From DASQFQ01 sp963802905 (lineage in GTDB: Bacteria; Actinomycetota; Thermoleophilia; Solirubrobacterales; Solirubrobacteraceae), in the NCBI GenBank assembly GCA_963802905.1, contig CAWDKH010000020.1:1-64000 (forward strand): DNA of 64,000 nucleotides. The letters are read 5' to 3'. The position numbers were made by a program, and so were the translations under genes. Under the pieces are notes generated by a model. That model did no database searches and had not been told where the DNA came from. It saw only the letters and a list, made by a program, of their open reading frames with translations. Positions 1 through 10,901 of this stretch are shown here, piece after piece. How positions within the stretch are numbered: the stretch's first letter is position 1; each line of letters starts with the position of its first letter.

Positions 1-104
1 GGCGTGGACTTGGGCGGCCCTGCGCGGGATCGGTGCGGGCACTCTCACGGAGGCAGTCACCAACTGGGTCGGTCGGATCCCCTCGCCAGCGCACGCAATC
101 GCCC

Positions 105-1241
105 GTGACCAAGTCGAACGCGACCGCATCGCGGTCGTGTGCGATTGGTTTCTAAAATGGAGGCGCCGTGCCCAAGCTATTGCGCTACAAGAGATGGGCG
201 TCGACACGCGCCTGGTCACGGTGAGGCGCGTCGAAGAGTTTGGCGGGGATGCGCGCGAGCGAGACGCGCTCCTGTCCACCGTGAAAGAGGCGGGGTGCCG
301 ATCCTCGAAATCGGACCCCGCTTGAAATCGCCGCAGGCGCTGCCTGAGCTTTTGTCCATTGCTCGTCTTCTGCATCGTTGGCGTCCCCATGCCGCGCTTA
401 CTCACTACAATTCTGATCTCCGGCTGTTCTTGGCGCTCCGCGATATCGCCACGGGTTATGTCGTACACGATCCCGAGCCGCACCCCGGTCAACCGATTGA
501 GCCACTGTTCCGCCGACTCCTTCCCCGGGCATGGGCAAAACGCAGCGAACTGCTGATCGTCCACGGCGAGATGCTCCGAGCGGTGCTCGACACAAAATAC
601 CCGCATCGTCCCAACATTGCCGTGCCACTCGGTGTGCGTGTGCTCGACGACCCGCTGCATCCTCCCAGCGTGCCGACCGTCATGCTGTTCGGCCGCATGG
701 AGCCGTACAAGGGCGTGCCGGAACTACTCCGGGCGATGGAACTCGTCTGGAAGCGACGGCCCGAGGCGCGTCTACTCCTTGCTGGCAAAGGGCCGGCGCT
801 ACACGCGATCCCGCCGGACCCGCGGATCGAGGTCCTCGACACCTACATTCCCGAAAGTCAGCTGGACGAGCTTTTCACGCGACCACCCTGGTTGTCGTCC
901 CGTACACACAAGCTAGTCAGAGTGCGGTGGGCGCGCTCGCGCTCGGTGCTGGCGTGCCAGTCGTAGTGACGAGCGTGGGGTCGTTGCCGGAACTGGCGAT
1001 TAGCGAGGATTTCGTGGTCTCACCTGGAGATTCCAGAGAACTCGCTTCCGCAATTCTTCGCCAACTCGATGCGGACTCTGAGAGCCGTCAGCGGGCGCTC
1101 GCGCTCGCGCGAGCGCGCCTCTCGTGGGGCGTGGTCGCGAACTCTGTCCTAACCGCGTTCCGGACGCACGGGCTACTGCCAGAAACCCCGCCTGACCATT
1201 GTCAGCGAGCTACGGGGTCGGCCTCAATCAGTCCTTCATAG
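105..1241 (+). CDS. GT4-type glycosyltransferase, frameshifted
   Basis: Transfers a sugar from a nucleotide donor in glycan assembly, by family inference. The protein is spread over three frames. The N-terminal Rossmann strand with 'RIAVVCDWFLK' is at about 128-160, and the middle part with 'PTVMLFGRMEPYKGVPELL' is at 676-735. The C-terminal part, 'VVPYTQASQSAVGALALG', starts near 893 in another frame. These match the GT-B fold: acceptor domain, then donor domain with the 'GRMEPYKG' loop and a late Glu-containing helix ('GSLPELAIS'). No clear start is visible. GTG at 105 is possible if one more indel separates it from the first strand, and the frame is also open back to base 2. It converges on the next glycosyltransferase with about 40 bases of overlap. 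Two or three indels are needed, so it is a pseudogene or a sequencing artefact. Confidence 0.7.
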
Positions 1242-2431
1242 AGTTGCGCAATCCGCGACGTGGCAGTTGTCAGGTTGAAGTTCGCCAGCCGATCGCCAGC
1301 CGCGTCCGCGAGTAGCTCACGCAGTCGTCGGTCCTCAAGCACGTCGAGTAACCCTTGCGCCAGCGCACTTCGGTCTCGCGGAGGCACGAGAATCGCGGAC
1401 TCGCCGTCAACGACGAGGTCGGGGACACCACCGACCGCAGTCGCTACGAGGGCCGTGCAGAGCCATACACTCACACACGAAGAGGGGAGTACCTTCGAAG
1501 TCAGAGCTCATCGCTGCGACCGTCACGCCCCTGAGCAATCCGACTACGTCTCCTATGTACCCCCGGAAAATGGGCGCGCGTCGTCGATTCCGAGGTGCGA
1601 CGTAACCGACTTGAGACGGTCAAGCTCAGGGCCAGTACCTCCGACTACGAGTTGGACATCCGGGCGCTCGCGGTGGACCGTGGTCATCGCCTCGAGCAGC
1701 ACATCCAACGCCTTCTGAGGGCGCATCATGCAAACGGTCGCGATGACAGGCACGTCCGCGTCGACGCCCAACTGCAGGCGCCAGTCTCCGATTGGCTGCA
1801 CCGCTCCAGGACGCCGGGGCACATAAGCGTTCGGAATCACTGTGATCTTCTCGGCTGGTACGCCCTCCAACCGGATCATCCGCTCCCGATCGCGTGCGGA
1901 TACCGCGATGTACGCATCGACTGCTCGGCCAATCACGTGGCCATCAATCAGCTGCCTTCCTGGCTGCCCCTCATACGACCACGTTTGCTCGTGAGCCACG
2001 ACAGCGGGTACGCCCGCGAGCGCGCCCACAACGCTCGACCACAGATTCGATCCGAACATGTGCCCATGAAGAATCTGGACCCGATCAGCTCGCATAACCT
2101 CAACAAGACGCGAAAACGGCAGCACGTCGCGCGTTCCAGTTCTATGCAGCTCGATTATTTGAAGTCCCGCGGCTCGCGCCTCGGCGGCGAGCGGGCCGTC
2201 GGCACTCCGCGTGACGCAGATGCGCACGTCGAAGCGCTCCACCGGTAGATGTGAAGCGATTCCTACAACCATTCGCTCCGCGCCACCGCTGTTGAGGGTG
2301 TCCGTGACCATCACCACGCCAACCCGGGGGTCCCCGTGCGGCCCGTAGCGTCTACGTCTTCTCGTCCGACGTAGACTTGAGCCGATGGCCCCGGCCAACG
2401 GCTGCACCACCGGCAGGGAGCGCCGGTACAT
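1202..2431 (-). CDS. GT4-type glycosyltransferase, frameshifted
   Basis: A retaining GT-B glycosyltransferase. The N-terminal half is intact in one frame (1553-2431): 'MVTDTLNSGGAERMVVGI' is the classic GT4 N-terminus with the GGAERM loop, followed by 'ILHGHMFGSNLWSSVV' and the donor-domain entry 'ITVIPNAY'. The C-terminal part (1202-1474) lies in another frame and carries 'GGVPDLVVDGESAILVPP', the donor-binding Gly-rich segment. The link between them at about 1475-1552 needs at least one indel. The start is taken at ATG 2431. A later start nearer the first strand (about 2315) is possible because residues between are Arg-rich and not typical of the family. It is divergent from the glycosyltransferase at 2482. 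Confidence 0.75.
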
Positions 2432-2481
2432 TTGCGGGTTTATGTTGAGACTAAACACCGTTCTAGTTGTCTGGACAGCTC

Positions 2482-3617
2482 GTGCGTCTCGCGATTTACA
2501 CTGACTACTCATACACCGCCGCAGACGGAGCGATCTATGCTGACCGGGCGTTCGCTCTGTTTCTGCGCGCGGTGAGGGGAACGGACGGGAAATCCAATAC
2601 TGGTGGGTCGATTGAGCCCGGAGGCGCCGGGACCTTATCGTGTCGATGATCGCTTCAGGTTCGTCGCACTGCCTTACTACGCGAGCTTGTCCCACCCGGT
2701 GGATTTCCTGCGCGCTGCGGTTGGGTCAGTCGGACGTTATTGGCGGCTGCTCGGCGAGGTCGATGCCGCATGGATCCTCGGTCCGCACCCGCTTGGCGCT
2801 GTCTTTGCAGTTCAGACGCTGCTTCGCAGGCCGGCGGCTTCATACTCGGCGTCCGCCAAAGCAAGGACTACGTCTCTCGTCGTCATCCTTCGCGACGCAG
2901 TTACCGGGCTATTGGCCGAATTTTGGACTGGAGCTGGCACGTGCTTGCGAGGTTCACATCGGTCGTCGTCGTTGGCCCAGAGCTAGCGAGGAGAGTATCG
3001 CCGTAGCCCGGCGGTGCTTGAGATCGGCGTCTCGTTGATCAGCGAGCAGGATCTCATCAGCTCGGCCAACAATGGGCTGGTTTCAGTCCACGCCTTGGTC
3101 GATCCTCACGGTGGGACGCCTTGAGCGCGAGAAGAATCCTCTGCTCCTCGCGGACATCCTCGCCCTGCTTCATGAGGAGGACACTCGCTGGCACTTGACT
3201 ATCTGCGGCACCGGCCCGCTTGAGATCGACCTCCGGGACCGGCTCGCCCAACTCGGTGTCGAGAGGAGAAGGCGTCCTTCCTCGGGTACGTGCCACTACG
3301 CCCCCAGTTGCTCGATACCTACCGCGCTTCGAGTGTACTTTAGCGTCTCATGGACTGAAGGCCTGCCCCCAGGTGCTCTTCGAGGCGTTCGCTTCCGGTC
3401 TGCCTGTGGTTGCCACCGACGTCGGGGGGATCGCCGAGTCCTTCGGAGCGGCCGTCACACTCGTGCCACCCGGCGCGCCGCAGCTGCCGCGCAGGCAATT
3501 CTGTCCCTCGCGTCGGACGCGCACCGACGCGAGGAACAGGTCACCGCCGGACTAGCAGTAGCCCGTCGACGGACAATCGAGGCCGAGGCTCAACGCGTTC
3601 GGATGTTCCTGACCTGA
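2482..3617 (+). CDS. GT4-type glycosyltransferase, multiply frameshifted
   Basis: Reconstructed from at least five frame segments. The N-terminus 'MRLAIYTDYSYTAADGAIY' begins at GTG 2482. 'FVALPYYASLSHPVDFLRA' and a GPHPLG segment follow. The donor domain has 'ILTVGRLEREKNPLLLADI' at about 3102-3158, 'LTICGTGPLEIDL' near 3197 and 'LFEAFASGLPVVATDVGG' at 3378-3431. These are typical GT4 landmarks in the right order, so the product call is fairly safe although no single frame spans it. It ends at TGA 3615-3617, convergent with the methyltransferase. It is the most damaged gene in the window. Confidence 0.65.
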
Positions 3618-3625
3618 ATCTGGGT

Positions 3626-4603
3626 TCAGGCGGGCAGGAGGATGAACCCGGCACTGTCCCCGTCGCGACGTCGATTCAACGTCTGCGCATCTCGCTCAAA
3701 CCGCTTGATGTCGTCGGGCGAGAAGACAGACTCGCTCGGCTTCTCTGCGTAGGAACGAGGACTACGCAACGGAATCCCTCTGGAGTATTGCTCGCTTCCC
3801 CAGAACTGAAAGCCCCGGGAGTCATAGAAGACGCTTTCGACTCGCAGATCACAGCGAGCTGCAAGTCTGGACATCCCCTCGGTGGTCGGGATCATGATGT
3901 GCCGGGGTGCGTCGAGCTGCACCCAGTTGGACCCGTATTGCCGCGCCGCAGCGCTGTCCGCCACCGGCACACGAACTAGGATCGCCCCCGTCCCGCTGAG
4001 ACATCCACGCAGCGCGTCCAGCGTCTCAACCGGGTCGGGAACGTGCTCCAACACATGGTGGAGCATGATCAAGTCCCACGTCCCCTCGAGCGAGCTAGCA
4101 TCGCCCCGCTGGGTATCACTGGAGGTGTGTGGAGCTCCGTCTTGAGGTACGGATCCAGGCCGAACAGCGAGGTGAAGCCAAGCCGCGCGAGATCAAACAG
4201 GAAGTCGCCTCGGCCACATCCGACGTCACAGATCGACGAATGGAGGGAAAGCCCACGACCAGCGAACCATCGGAACATCGGCGAGGCGCGCCGGTTGTCC
4301 GTGGCCAGCGGTGCGACGATGCGGGACGGGGAAGGCGAAGAAGGGCGGTGCTCTTCAGACGGGTCTTGAGTGTGGCTGAAGAGAAGCCCCGGGCTGCAGA
4401 CGACTCGTCGAATGAATAGTAGTCGGACGGATAGTACGCGCCGATGTCCGCAGGTATGTCTTCAGACTCAGGGCGCCACAGGCGGCGCACCTCAAATAGT
4501 CGAACCGATCTCGCCGGCCGAACATCATCTCCTGGGCTGAGAGGAGGTCGGCGAGCGTGCCGTTACCGCACGCACGGCACACATCTGTCCGGTTCGCACC
4601 CAT
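3626..4603 (-). CDS. SAM methyltransferase with N-terminal zinc ribbon, frameshifted
   Basis: Probably methylates a sugar or sugar nucleotide in the adjacent glycan pathway. At the N-terminus two CxxC pairs ('CRACGNG' and 'CAACGAL', about 28 residues apart) form a zinc ribbon, as in Methyltransf_13/C-methyltransferase-type proteins. The class I SAM site 'ICDVGCGRGDFLFDLARLG' follows in another frame (about 4175-4231), then 'LHHVLEHVPDPVETLDALR' (4007-4063), which is motif II in the family. The C-terminus is intact. Start ATG 4603 puts the zinc ribbon right at the N-terminus. It is the last gene of a minus-strand run with the sugar transferase and O-antigen ligase, 80 bases downstream of the former. 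At least two indels. Confidence 0.75.
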
Positions 4604-4685
4604 TCTCCCAACCTAGCCGCGAGCGGGCTCGAGCGTCCCGAACAAGTGCGCTCCAGTTCAGCCCAGCTGGTCGCTGGAGACCCGC

Positions 4686-6064
4686 CTACTTGCCTGCACC
4701 AGACAGGATCGTGCGTACCGTTGCGAACAGGATGAGTAGGTCAAGCCTGAGGCTCTGCACCTTGATGTAGAAGAACTCGTACTGGAGCTTCTCAATCGTG
4801 TCCTGAACCGACCCGCCATAGCCATGGTTGACTTTGCGCCCACCCGGTGAGGCCTGGCCGCACTCGATGGCGCGCGGAATAGAAGTCGATCTCGTCGCGG
4901 AGGTACTCGACGATCTGCGGCTGCTCTGGCCTCGGGCCAACGAGCGACAGGTCACCCCGAAGGACATGCCATAGCTGCGGGATCTCATCGAAGCGATACC
5001 TTCGCATCCATCGCCCGACGCGTGTGATACGCGCGACTTGATTCGTTGCCCAGATCTCGTCGGTCGCACCGGATACCGTCATCGACCGAAATTTGGTGAG
5101 CCGAATTAGCCGGCCATCCTTGCCGACGCGGGTGCTGCGGTGCAGGACCGGTCCAGGACCGGACAGTCGTACAGCCAACGCCAGCGCAGGCAGAAGCGGC
5201 GTCGTGAGAACCATCAATACTGCCGCCACTAGACCCTCGAAGCATCTCTGAGCGGCCCGTAGATGCGTGCGCTGTGAATCTCGGCGACATCGAAGAGGAA
5301 CCAAGCCTTCGAGAGGTCACTGACCGGCACTTTGGAGAAGTTCCGCTCGTAGAAGTCGCTCAGCGTTCGCACGCGCAAGCCGCGGACGTGCAGATCAGAC
5401 GCCACGGCAACGAGAGCATCGTCCCGGATCCCCTCCGCTGAGATGACAAGTGTCGTCGGATGCGCTGCATGGATGATCCCCGCGAATGCCCCCGTCCCTA
5501 GCGCCCGAACCTGCTCGAGAGTCGCACGACCCACAAGTCGCATGTCGCCGCGACCGGCTGAGCTCACGGGACAAGTCGCCGTACTGACTGTCCGAGCCGA
5601 CGAAGAAAACCCGCCGGCTACTCGTCCCCACTCGCGCTTCGATCGACCTGACGGCCGTCGCACCATTCGTTGCGGCCAGCACGAGCGCTGCCGTCGGCAG
5701 CAGCCCCAACGCGGAGGGCTACCAGACCCACCGCGGCGCCAACAGCGGCCGTGCCGACCACTGCGAACGCAGCGGTGTCGAGCCCGGCCAGGATCACCTT
5801 GGATCTCGAGGCTTGGGCCTGAAGTCGCACGATCAGCGCCTGGAAAACAATCCGCAATCCAAAAGCGCCGACGATCACCGGCGCCGCAAGGATCGCTGCG
5901 GCGATGGTGGCTGAGCCCGTCCCGGCGAACGGGAGCCAGAGGGCCACGGCCAGAAGGCCAGTGAACGCTAGGTCGATCGGGAGCTTCAGTGGCCAGCCCG
6001 GAGACTGGAGTTCCACAGGGGCCAAAGTCTCCTCGTGACTCGCCACGGTCAGCCCTTGGCGCAC
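4686..6064 (-). CDS. Polyprenyl-phosphate sugar-1-phosphate transferase, frameshifted
   Basis: Initiates surface polysaccharide synthesis by putting a sugar-1-phosphate on undecaprenyl phosphate at the membrane. The N-terminal third (5618-6064) has hydrophobic helices. The middle is a Rossmann-like CoA-binding segment in a second frame (5229-5560). The catalytic bacterial sugar transferase domain lies at 4792-5304 with 'GPGPVLHRSTRVGKDG', 'LTKFRSM', 'RRYRFDEIPQLWHVLRGD' and 'SLVGPRPEQP'. The C-terminus 'RLDLLILFATVRTIL' (4686-4760) is in a third frame. Start GTG 6064 is 23 bases after the O-antigen ligase stop, so the two are probably co-transcribed. An intact paralogue is at 31283. Several indels. 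Confidence 0.8.
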
Positions 6065-6087
6065 TCGGCGTCACAGCGCGCACCGTG

Positions 6088-7959
6088 TCATGGAGAGTTC
6101 GGGACATCGTGGTTTCCAGCCAGGTAGGCGCGCGGATTCAGCGCGCGAGCCCGCGCATAGTCGGCGCGCGCCTGCACGCGGTCTCCACGCCGAGTTGCGA
6201 GGTCGCCGAGCAAACCCCAAGGGACGTCATTAAACGGCTCGCGACGCGAAGCGGCAAGGAGCGCCTGCCGTGCGAGGTCGTACTCATGACGCCGGGCGTG
6301 GGCAGCTGAAGCCGTGATGTAGGTAGCGATGTCATAGGGGTTGAGCGTCAGCGAGCGGCGGGTATCAGCAAGCGCCGCCGCAGGGTCTCCTGGGAGGCTT
6401 GCCTCTGCCCGCTCTCGGTAGAGCGTTGCTCCATAATGGCGTCCAACACCCGCGGCTACAACCCCCACGAGGACGATTACTCCGAGTAGGGCCGCCCGGC
6501 TATGCCGAGCAGTGCGCACCGATTGACCCTCCCAATCGGTGCGCTGACCGACCAGGAGCCCGGCGCACAGCAGCGCGGCCGCGGTGACGCCTGGAATGTT
6601 GTAGAGCCAATCGACGCTCGTGTGGACGAACCAAGTGGCGAACACACCGAGGGCCGCAACCCTGATCGCAAGCCGATGTGTCACGGCTCGAGGCGGAGGA
6701 CGAAACGCGCCAAACAGCACGGCGACGACGAACGCGACCAGCGCAATTCCTCCCGGGGCGCCCAGCTCTGCCAGGAACTGCAGCTCCAGGCTGTGCGGCT
6801 GGCGCACGTTGTTGTCCGACCTTCGCTCGCGGTAGTAGGTCTCCACGTAGTTGCCGGCACCCAGACCGGTGAGCGGGTGGTCGGCGAACTGATTGAGCGC
6901 GATTCTCCAGATGTCGAAGCGAAAACCGCCTGCGTTCGTGAACCGAGGGCTGGCGCTCGCATACACGCTCGGATCAAGCTCCTTGAACGCCTTCCACTGA
7001 CGTTCGACGCCGCCGACAGGGTCGTGCACGGCGATCACACCGGCGGCCGCAACGGCCACGGGAATGAGGACGAGAATTGTGGCGAGTGGACGCCGATAGC
7101 GAGATGCGCCCGGGCGGGCGGCGGCGTGCCGAGCAAGCGCCCAAATGACCCCCGAGGCGGCCGCGAGAACGAGGCTGAACACGGCGGCCGAGCGCAGGAC
7201 GCCATCCGTCGGCGAGCCGGTCGGATCGATTGCCTTCTCCGCGTAAACGTCGAGCGTGGCGGGCAAAGCCGCAGCCACGGCCGTCGCCACGACGAGAAGT
7301 AACGCGGCGCGTGGGACGCGGCCGGGCAGGAACAGCACCATTGCCGCGACGATGAGCAGCGCGGGAGACAAGGCTCGGGACTGCGTCAGCACCAGCATGT
7401 CACCGAGGAGTGCTGCCACAGCGCAGGCAAGGCCTCCAATGAAGTGCGACCGACTTTGCTCTGCGATCGCAATCAGACACCAAAAACCCATGAGGAACAG
7501 GCCTGCCTGCCCGTTTGCGTACCCGACGGGCTCGTGGAGCCTGAAGTTGAGGAACAGCCAACCGCCCGAGCCGGCGAGCATCCGGACGGTGATGTAGGCG
7601 GCCGCGATCGTAACCCCAAGTGCGATACCGATGACGACGGCTCTGGCGCGGCGACGGTCGGCAAGCACCAACCCGATGAAAAACAGCGCCGTGTAGAGCG
7701 CGAGGCGATCGACCTCTGTCCACGCGCGGTCGACGGACTCGGCCCACGTGAGGGACAACCCGCTCCAGAGCAGCAGGAACACCAGCGAGCCCATGGCCAC
7801 GGCCGCGCTGCGGGAGAGGGGCGGTAACTCGACTGCGACGAGCGCGACCGTGAGGGCAAAGACAACAAGGGCAAACGGCGCCCAACGGTCATAGAGGTAG
7901 AAGCCGTCCGCCAGAAACGACGCAGCAAGGACAATGACAAGCGCACCCGCAATCGCCAC
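6088..7959 (-). CDS. O-antigen ligase/polymerase-like membrane protein with TPR tail
   Basis: Intact, 623 residues, GTG start. Members of this family (Wzy_C/WaaL-like) polymerise or transfer lipid-linked glycans on the outer face of the membrane. About ten to twelve hydrophobic helices fill residues 1-500. The large extracytoplasmic loop holds the family signature 'HPLTGLGAGNYVETYY' (about 361-376) and 'PHSLELQFLAELG' (388-400). After the last helix, residues about 515-620 are a soluble alpha-helical region with TPR-like repeats ('LTLNPYDIATYITASAA', 'DVPWGLLGDLATRRGDR', 'YARARALNPRAYLAG'). Such tails are common in actinobacterial members. It heads the minus-strand run with the sugar transferase and methyltransferase and is divergent from the exported protein at 8063. 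Confidence 0.85.
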   Translation of the reverse strand: MAIAGALVIVLAASFLADGFYLYDRWAPFALVVFALTVALVAVELPPLSRSAAVAMGSLVFLLLWSGLSLTWAESVDRAWTEVDRLALYTALFFIGLVLADRRRARAVVIGIALGVTIAAAYITVRMLAGSGGWLFLNFRLHEPVGYANGQAGLFLMGFWCLIAIAEQSRSHFIGGLACAVAALLGDMLVLTQSRALSPALLIVAAMVLFLPGRVPRAALLLVVATAVAAALPATLDVYAEKAIDPTGSPTDGVLRSAAVFSLVLAAASGVIWALARHAAARPGASRYRRPLATILVLIPVAVAAAGVIAVHDPVGGVERQWKAFKELDPSVYASASPRFTNAGGFRFDIWRIALNQFADHPLTGLGAGNYVETYYRERRSDNNVRQPHSLELQFLAELGAPGGIALVAFVVAVLFGAFRPPPRAVTHRLAIRVAALGVFATWFVHTSVDWLYNIPGVTAAALLCAGLLVGQRTDWEGQSVRTARHSRAALLGVIVLVGVVAAGVGRHYGATLYRERAEASLPGDPAAALADTRRSLTLNPYDIATYITASAAHARRHEYDLARQALLAASRREPFNDVPWGLLGDLATRRGDRVQARADYARARALNPRAYLAGNHDVPNSP

Positions 7960-8062
7960 GGGTGCGGGCCTGCGCCGGGTGTTCGCGCCGTCATCTGGCG
8001 GCTGTGTTCGGCGGCCGCCGGGGAGTACGCGCAGTGCCGGGCGCTCATCTCGTCATCGTTCG

Positions 8063-8609
8063 ATGTCACGGCGCTACGCTGAGCATGTGGCTCTTACCGT
8101 AGTCAGCGCCCGGCGGGCGCGCGGACTCGTAACGCTGATCGTGGCCGCCGGATTCGCCCTTCCCACCACGGCATCTGCCCAAGACGAAGGCGTCTTCGTG
8201 GATCCCAACAGCCCGTCGGGCAAGGAATACGCCATCCCACTGGATGACGCCCGTCGCACGGGCTCCGCCGGACCAGATTCCGATCAACGAGCAGCCCCTG
8301 CCCCTGCCCCACTGTTTGGCGCCGGCATTTCAACGGTCCGCTCTATGAGCGCGACCCGCAATCCGGTGGTGCGTCCAAAGGCGGCGCCTGATGCGCGTCG
8401 CCGATCTGGCGTGAAGCGGAGCGCCGGGCAGAACTCGGCAACGTCAGCGGGCGAGGCCGCGCGTCGCCAGGCGGCGCCACTTGCCGCGCAGTACGCCGAT
8501 CCCAAAAGGCGGGAGCAGTCTGCTCCTGTTCGCCGGAGGGACGGCACTGGCGGTGCTGCTCTTCGCGCCGTCCTCTACAGCGCGGATCCTGCGGCGCGCC
8601 GACGGCTGA
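8063..8609 (+). CDS. Exported protein with C-terminal membrane anchor, frameshifted
   Basis: Function unknown. The N-terminus has a signal peptide ('LVTLIVAAGFALPTTASAQ'), then a short conserved-looking motif 'DEGVFVDPNSPSGKEYAIPL', a Pro/Ala/Arg-rich spacer, and in another frame a C-terminal hydrophobic helix ('SSLLLFAGGTALAVLLFAP') ending with Arg residues and TGA at 8607-8609. The frame change falls around 8400-8510. ATG 8063 or GTG 8087 can start it; the latter puts the signal peptide nearer the N-terminus. It is divergent from an O-antigen-ligase-like gene. A similar signal-peptide plus C-terminal-anchor protein sits beside the second such gene (21238). Confidence 0.6.
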
Positions 8610-8612
8610 ACC

Positions 8613-9721
8613 TCAGCCGCGCTTGAACGCATCAAACGCGGGCTTGCGGACGCCGTTCCGATCGATGAGGCCCGCGTCCACCTGCTGGCCGTCTGCCTGC
8701 GCGGGCGGATCAAAGAGACCGAGATAGCCGAATGAGTAGATCCGACGCCAGCTACGGGTGATCCGCAGAGCCCGGCCGATCCAGGCTGCTTGGACATCTC
8801 GCGAGACGAAGAAGTTGAATGTGTCGTTAGCGTGATCGGTCGGCAGGCTCAACTCCGACAAGAACAGACGCGGCCGGCGCTGTCCGGGAGCGTCGGAGGT
8901 TCTTGTCGACCCATCGGGCGAGCTCGTCGAGATCAAAGTTCGCGTACCCGCGGCCGAGCGGAGACCTGTTCGAGCCCCTGCCCCGGTGAGCGGACGGAGA
9001 AGGGGTTGTGGCCGTAGAGATCCATCCGCGGCGGTCGACCGTTCGGAGGCGTAGCGCTCGGATCCAATTGCGCGGACGCACCGTTCCGACCGTGGAACGT
9101 GTTCCCGCCGATGATGAGGTTGCGGCGGCTCACGCGCTTCAGCGCGCGATACGACGCGTCGAGGATCCGTGCGTAGAGCCGCGGACCGAGCTCGCGGCCC
9201 CGGAGCCGCCGACCTCCGTCGGGTGACAGCGGCTGGAAGTTCACAGATTTTGTCGGCTCCCCCCAGATCATCCAATACCGGACGCGGGGGTAGCGTCGCG
9301 AGGCCGCCGCGACAAAATCCGCATAGTCCTTTGGGTTGGTGGGTGCCCACCGCCTCTCACGGCTTCGTTCGCCCAGCCAGGGCTCTCGGAGACCAACAAC
9401 GCAACGCGGATGCCGTACCCACCACCCTCGTTTATTGCACGGTCGATCGCGGCTGGCCACGCGTACGCGGGTCAGCCGGATTGCGAGCATCGCGAGGCCG
9501 TCGCGTGGCGACGTCCGCCCACCGAGCGGCATCTGAAAGATGCCGGCGCCGAGCTCGGCGTAGACGGGGATATTCGCGACACGCCCCTAACGTCGAGCGG
9601 ACCCCAGATGGCTTTCTTCTCGAGTGACCGCCGCGTTTGCTGACGAAGCACCGGCCAGGCCTAAGACACCGAGTAGAGCGAGAAGTGTGGAAGGGATCGA
9701 AGCATCTAGGCATCGGATCAT
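8613..9721 (-). CDS. Exported glycoside hydrolase (TIM-barrel, GH5/GH39-like), frameshifted
   Basis: Probably cleaves or trims an extracellular polysaccharide. The signal peptide starts at ATG 9721 with 'STLLALLGVLGLAGASSANA'. 'AIWGPLDV' and 'AELGAGIFQMPL' follow in separate frames. The long middle piece (8933-9400) has 'YADFVAAASRRYPRVRYWM' and 'IWGEPTKSVNFQPL', where the Glu of WGEP fits the catalytic acid/base position of clan GH-A enzymes, then 'RNLIIGGNTFHGR'. The C-terminus has 'DTFNFFVSRDVQAAWIGRA' and 'VRKPAFDAFKRG'. The exact GH family cannot be fixed by eye. Three or more indels. It converges with the previous gene, with stops 3 bases apart. Confidence 0.6.
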
Positions 9722-9851
9722 GTGTTCTCCCGAACAACGAGAGAGCGCGCGCGAACGAAGGTTAGGCGGTGTCCGGCTGAACACTGGCCGGTGTGTGCAA
9801 GGTGCGGTCGGGACCCCCACTTCGGCAACTTCTGTTTCTCGCGGTTGTTCC

Positions 9852-9857
9852 TACACT
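9852..9857 (+). promoter_or_regulatory. Possible -10 element of the first RTX gene
   Basis: TACACT lies 107 bases before the TTG start of the first RTX gene. The same hexamer lies 117 bases before the second RTX start (10780-10785). No convincing -35 box was found in either. The 240 bases between 9722 and 9963 hold no ORF I would call a gene. Confidence 0.3.
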
Positions 9858-9963
9858 GGGCCGGGGCGCTCGAGTGCCGGGACCACCGGCCCCGGCGGGC
9901 GCGTAGGTCGGACGCCCTTCACATTTCGTCACAAATCACACTTTCCACAGGGAAGACGGCAGC

Positions 9964-10657
9964 TTGCAGCGTAAGAAGGCCCTGCTCGGAACCATTACAG
10001 CCGCCATCGCGCTGCTCGTGGCGACGGCGGCCTTCGCGGCGACCATCACCGGCACGGACGGCCCGGACACCATCAACGGCACGCCAGGCGCTGACACATC
10101 AAGGGCCTCGGCGGCGACGACACGATCAACGGCCTCGGCGGCAGCGACCGCGTCGACGGCGGCTCCGACGACGACACGATCAACGGCGACGGCGCGTGCC
10201 CGGCCGCGTCGACCGGCCCGTACGCCTGCATCCCGGGCAACGCCGGCAAGGACACGATCACCGGCGGCAGCGGCCAGGACACGATCAACGGCAACGGCGG
10301 CAGCGACCGCATCAGCGGCCAGGGCGGCGACGACCGCCTGCGCGGCAACAACGGCAATGACCGCATCACCGGCGGCAGCGGCACCGACGTGCTCTCCGGC
10401 GGCGACGGCAAGGACTTCCTCACCGGCAGCGGCGACGACGACAAGCTCCGCGGCCAGGACGGCAACGACAAGATCACCGGCGGCTCGGGCCGCGACCTGA
10501 TCGAGGGCGGCGCCGGCAAGGACAGCATCGGTGCTCGTGACGGCACCCGCGACCGCATCAACTGCGGCTCGGGCCGGGACAAGGTCACGGCGGACCGGCT
10601 CGACAAGATCGCGCAAGAACTGCGAGCGCGTGACGCGGCGGGGCGGCGGACAGGTAG
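9964..10657 (+). CDS. Exported RTX-type calcium-binding repeat protein, frameshifted
   Basis: A secreted, acidic beta-roll protein built from Gly-Asp nonapeptides (hemolysin-type calcium-binding repeats). TTG start at 9964 with AGGGAAG 8 bases upstream; the signal peptide is 'ALLGTITAAIALLVATAAF'. 'ATITGTDGPDTINGTPGAD' begins the array. The frame then shifts near 10098 (one base missing: DTIKG), and the array continues as G-x-D units to about 10560. It is interrupted once by a Cys-containing insertion ('GDGACP...YACIPGNAG'). It ends with the two-Cys tail 'INCGSGRDKVTADRLDKIA' plus NCERV in another frame. The stop is placed at TAG 10655-10657, with some doubt because of the late indel. A strong hairpin follows. 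It is a tandem paralogue of the next gene. Calcium binding is family knowledge. Confidence 0.75.
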
Positions 10658-10679
10658 CGCCGACGCGCCAAGAGCTGGA

Positions 10680-10707
10680 CGAAGGGCGCCCGAGCGGGCG
10701 CCCTTCG
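10680..10707 (+). terminator. Hairpin terminator after the first RTX gene
   Basis: A perfect 12-bp stem (CGAAGGGCGCCC / GGGCGCCCTTCG) with a GAGC loop, followed by TCGTTCTC. The downstream T content is low, as usual at this GC. Confidence 0.75.
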
Positions 10708-10779
10708 TCGTTCTCGGGCTGCCCACAGCGACGCTGCAACCCGTGCGTCCACGTCCCGTGCCGAATGCTCAAGTTTGCT

Positions 10780-10785
10780 TACACT
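10780..10785 (+). promoter_or_regulatory. Possible -10 element of the second RTX gene
   Basis: TACACT in the context TTTGCTTACACTGTC, 117 bases upstream of the TTG start. It is shared in position and sequence with the first RTX gene, which supports it although each alone is weak. Confidence 0.3.
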
Positions 10786-10901
10786 GTCGCGTGACAGGCG
10801 CACGGTTGGGTTCGGCGGGCACCGTGACCAGCGGTGACCATCCCACGGAAGGGCGCTGGAATCCGATCGGCGCACACCGACCTTCTAAGGGAGACGGGGC
10901 T

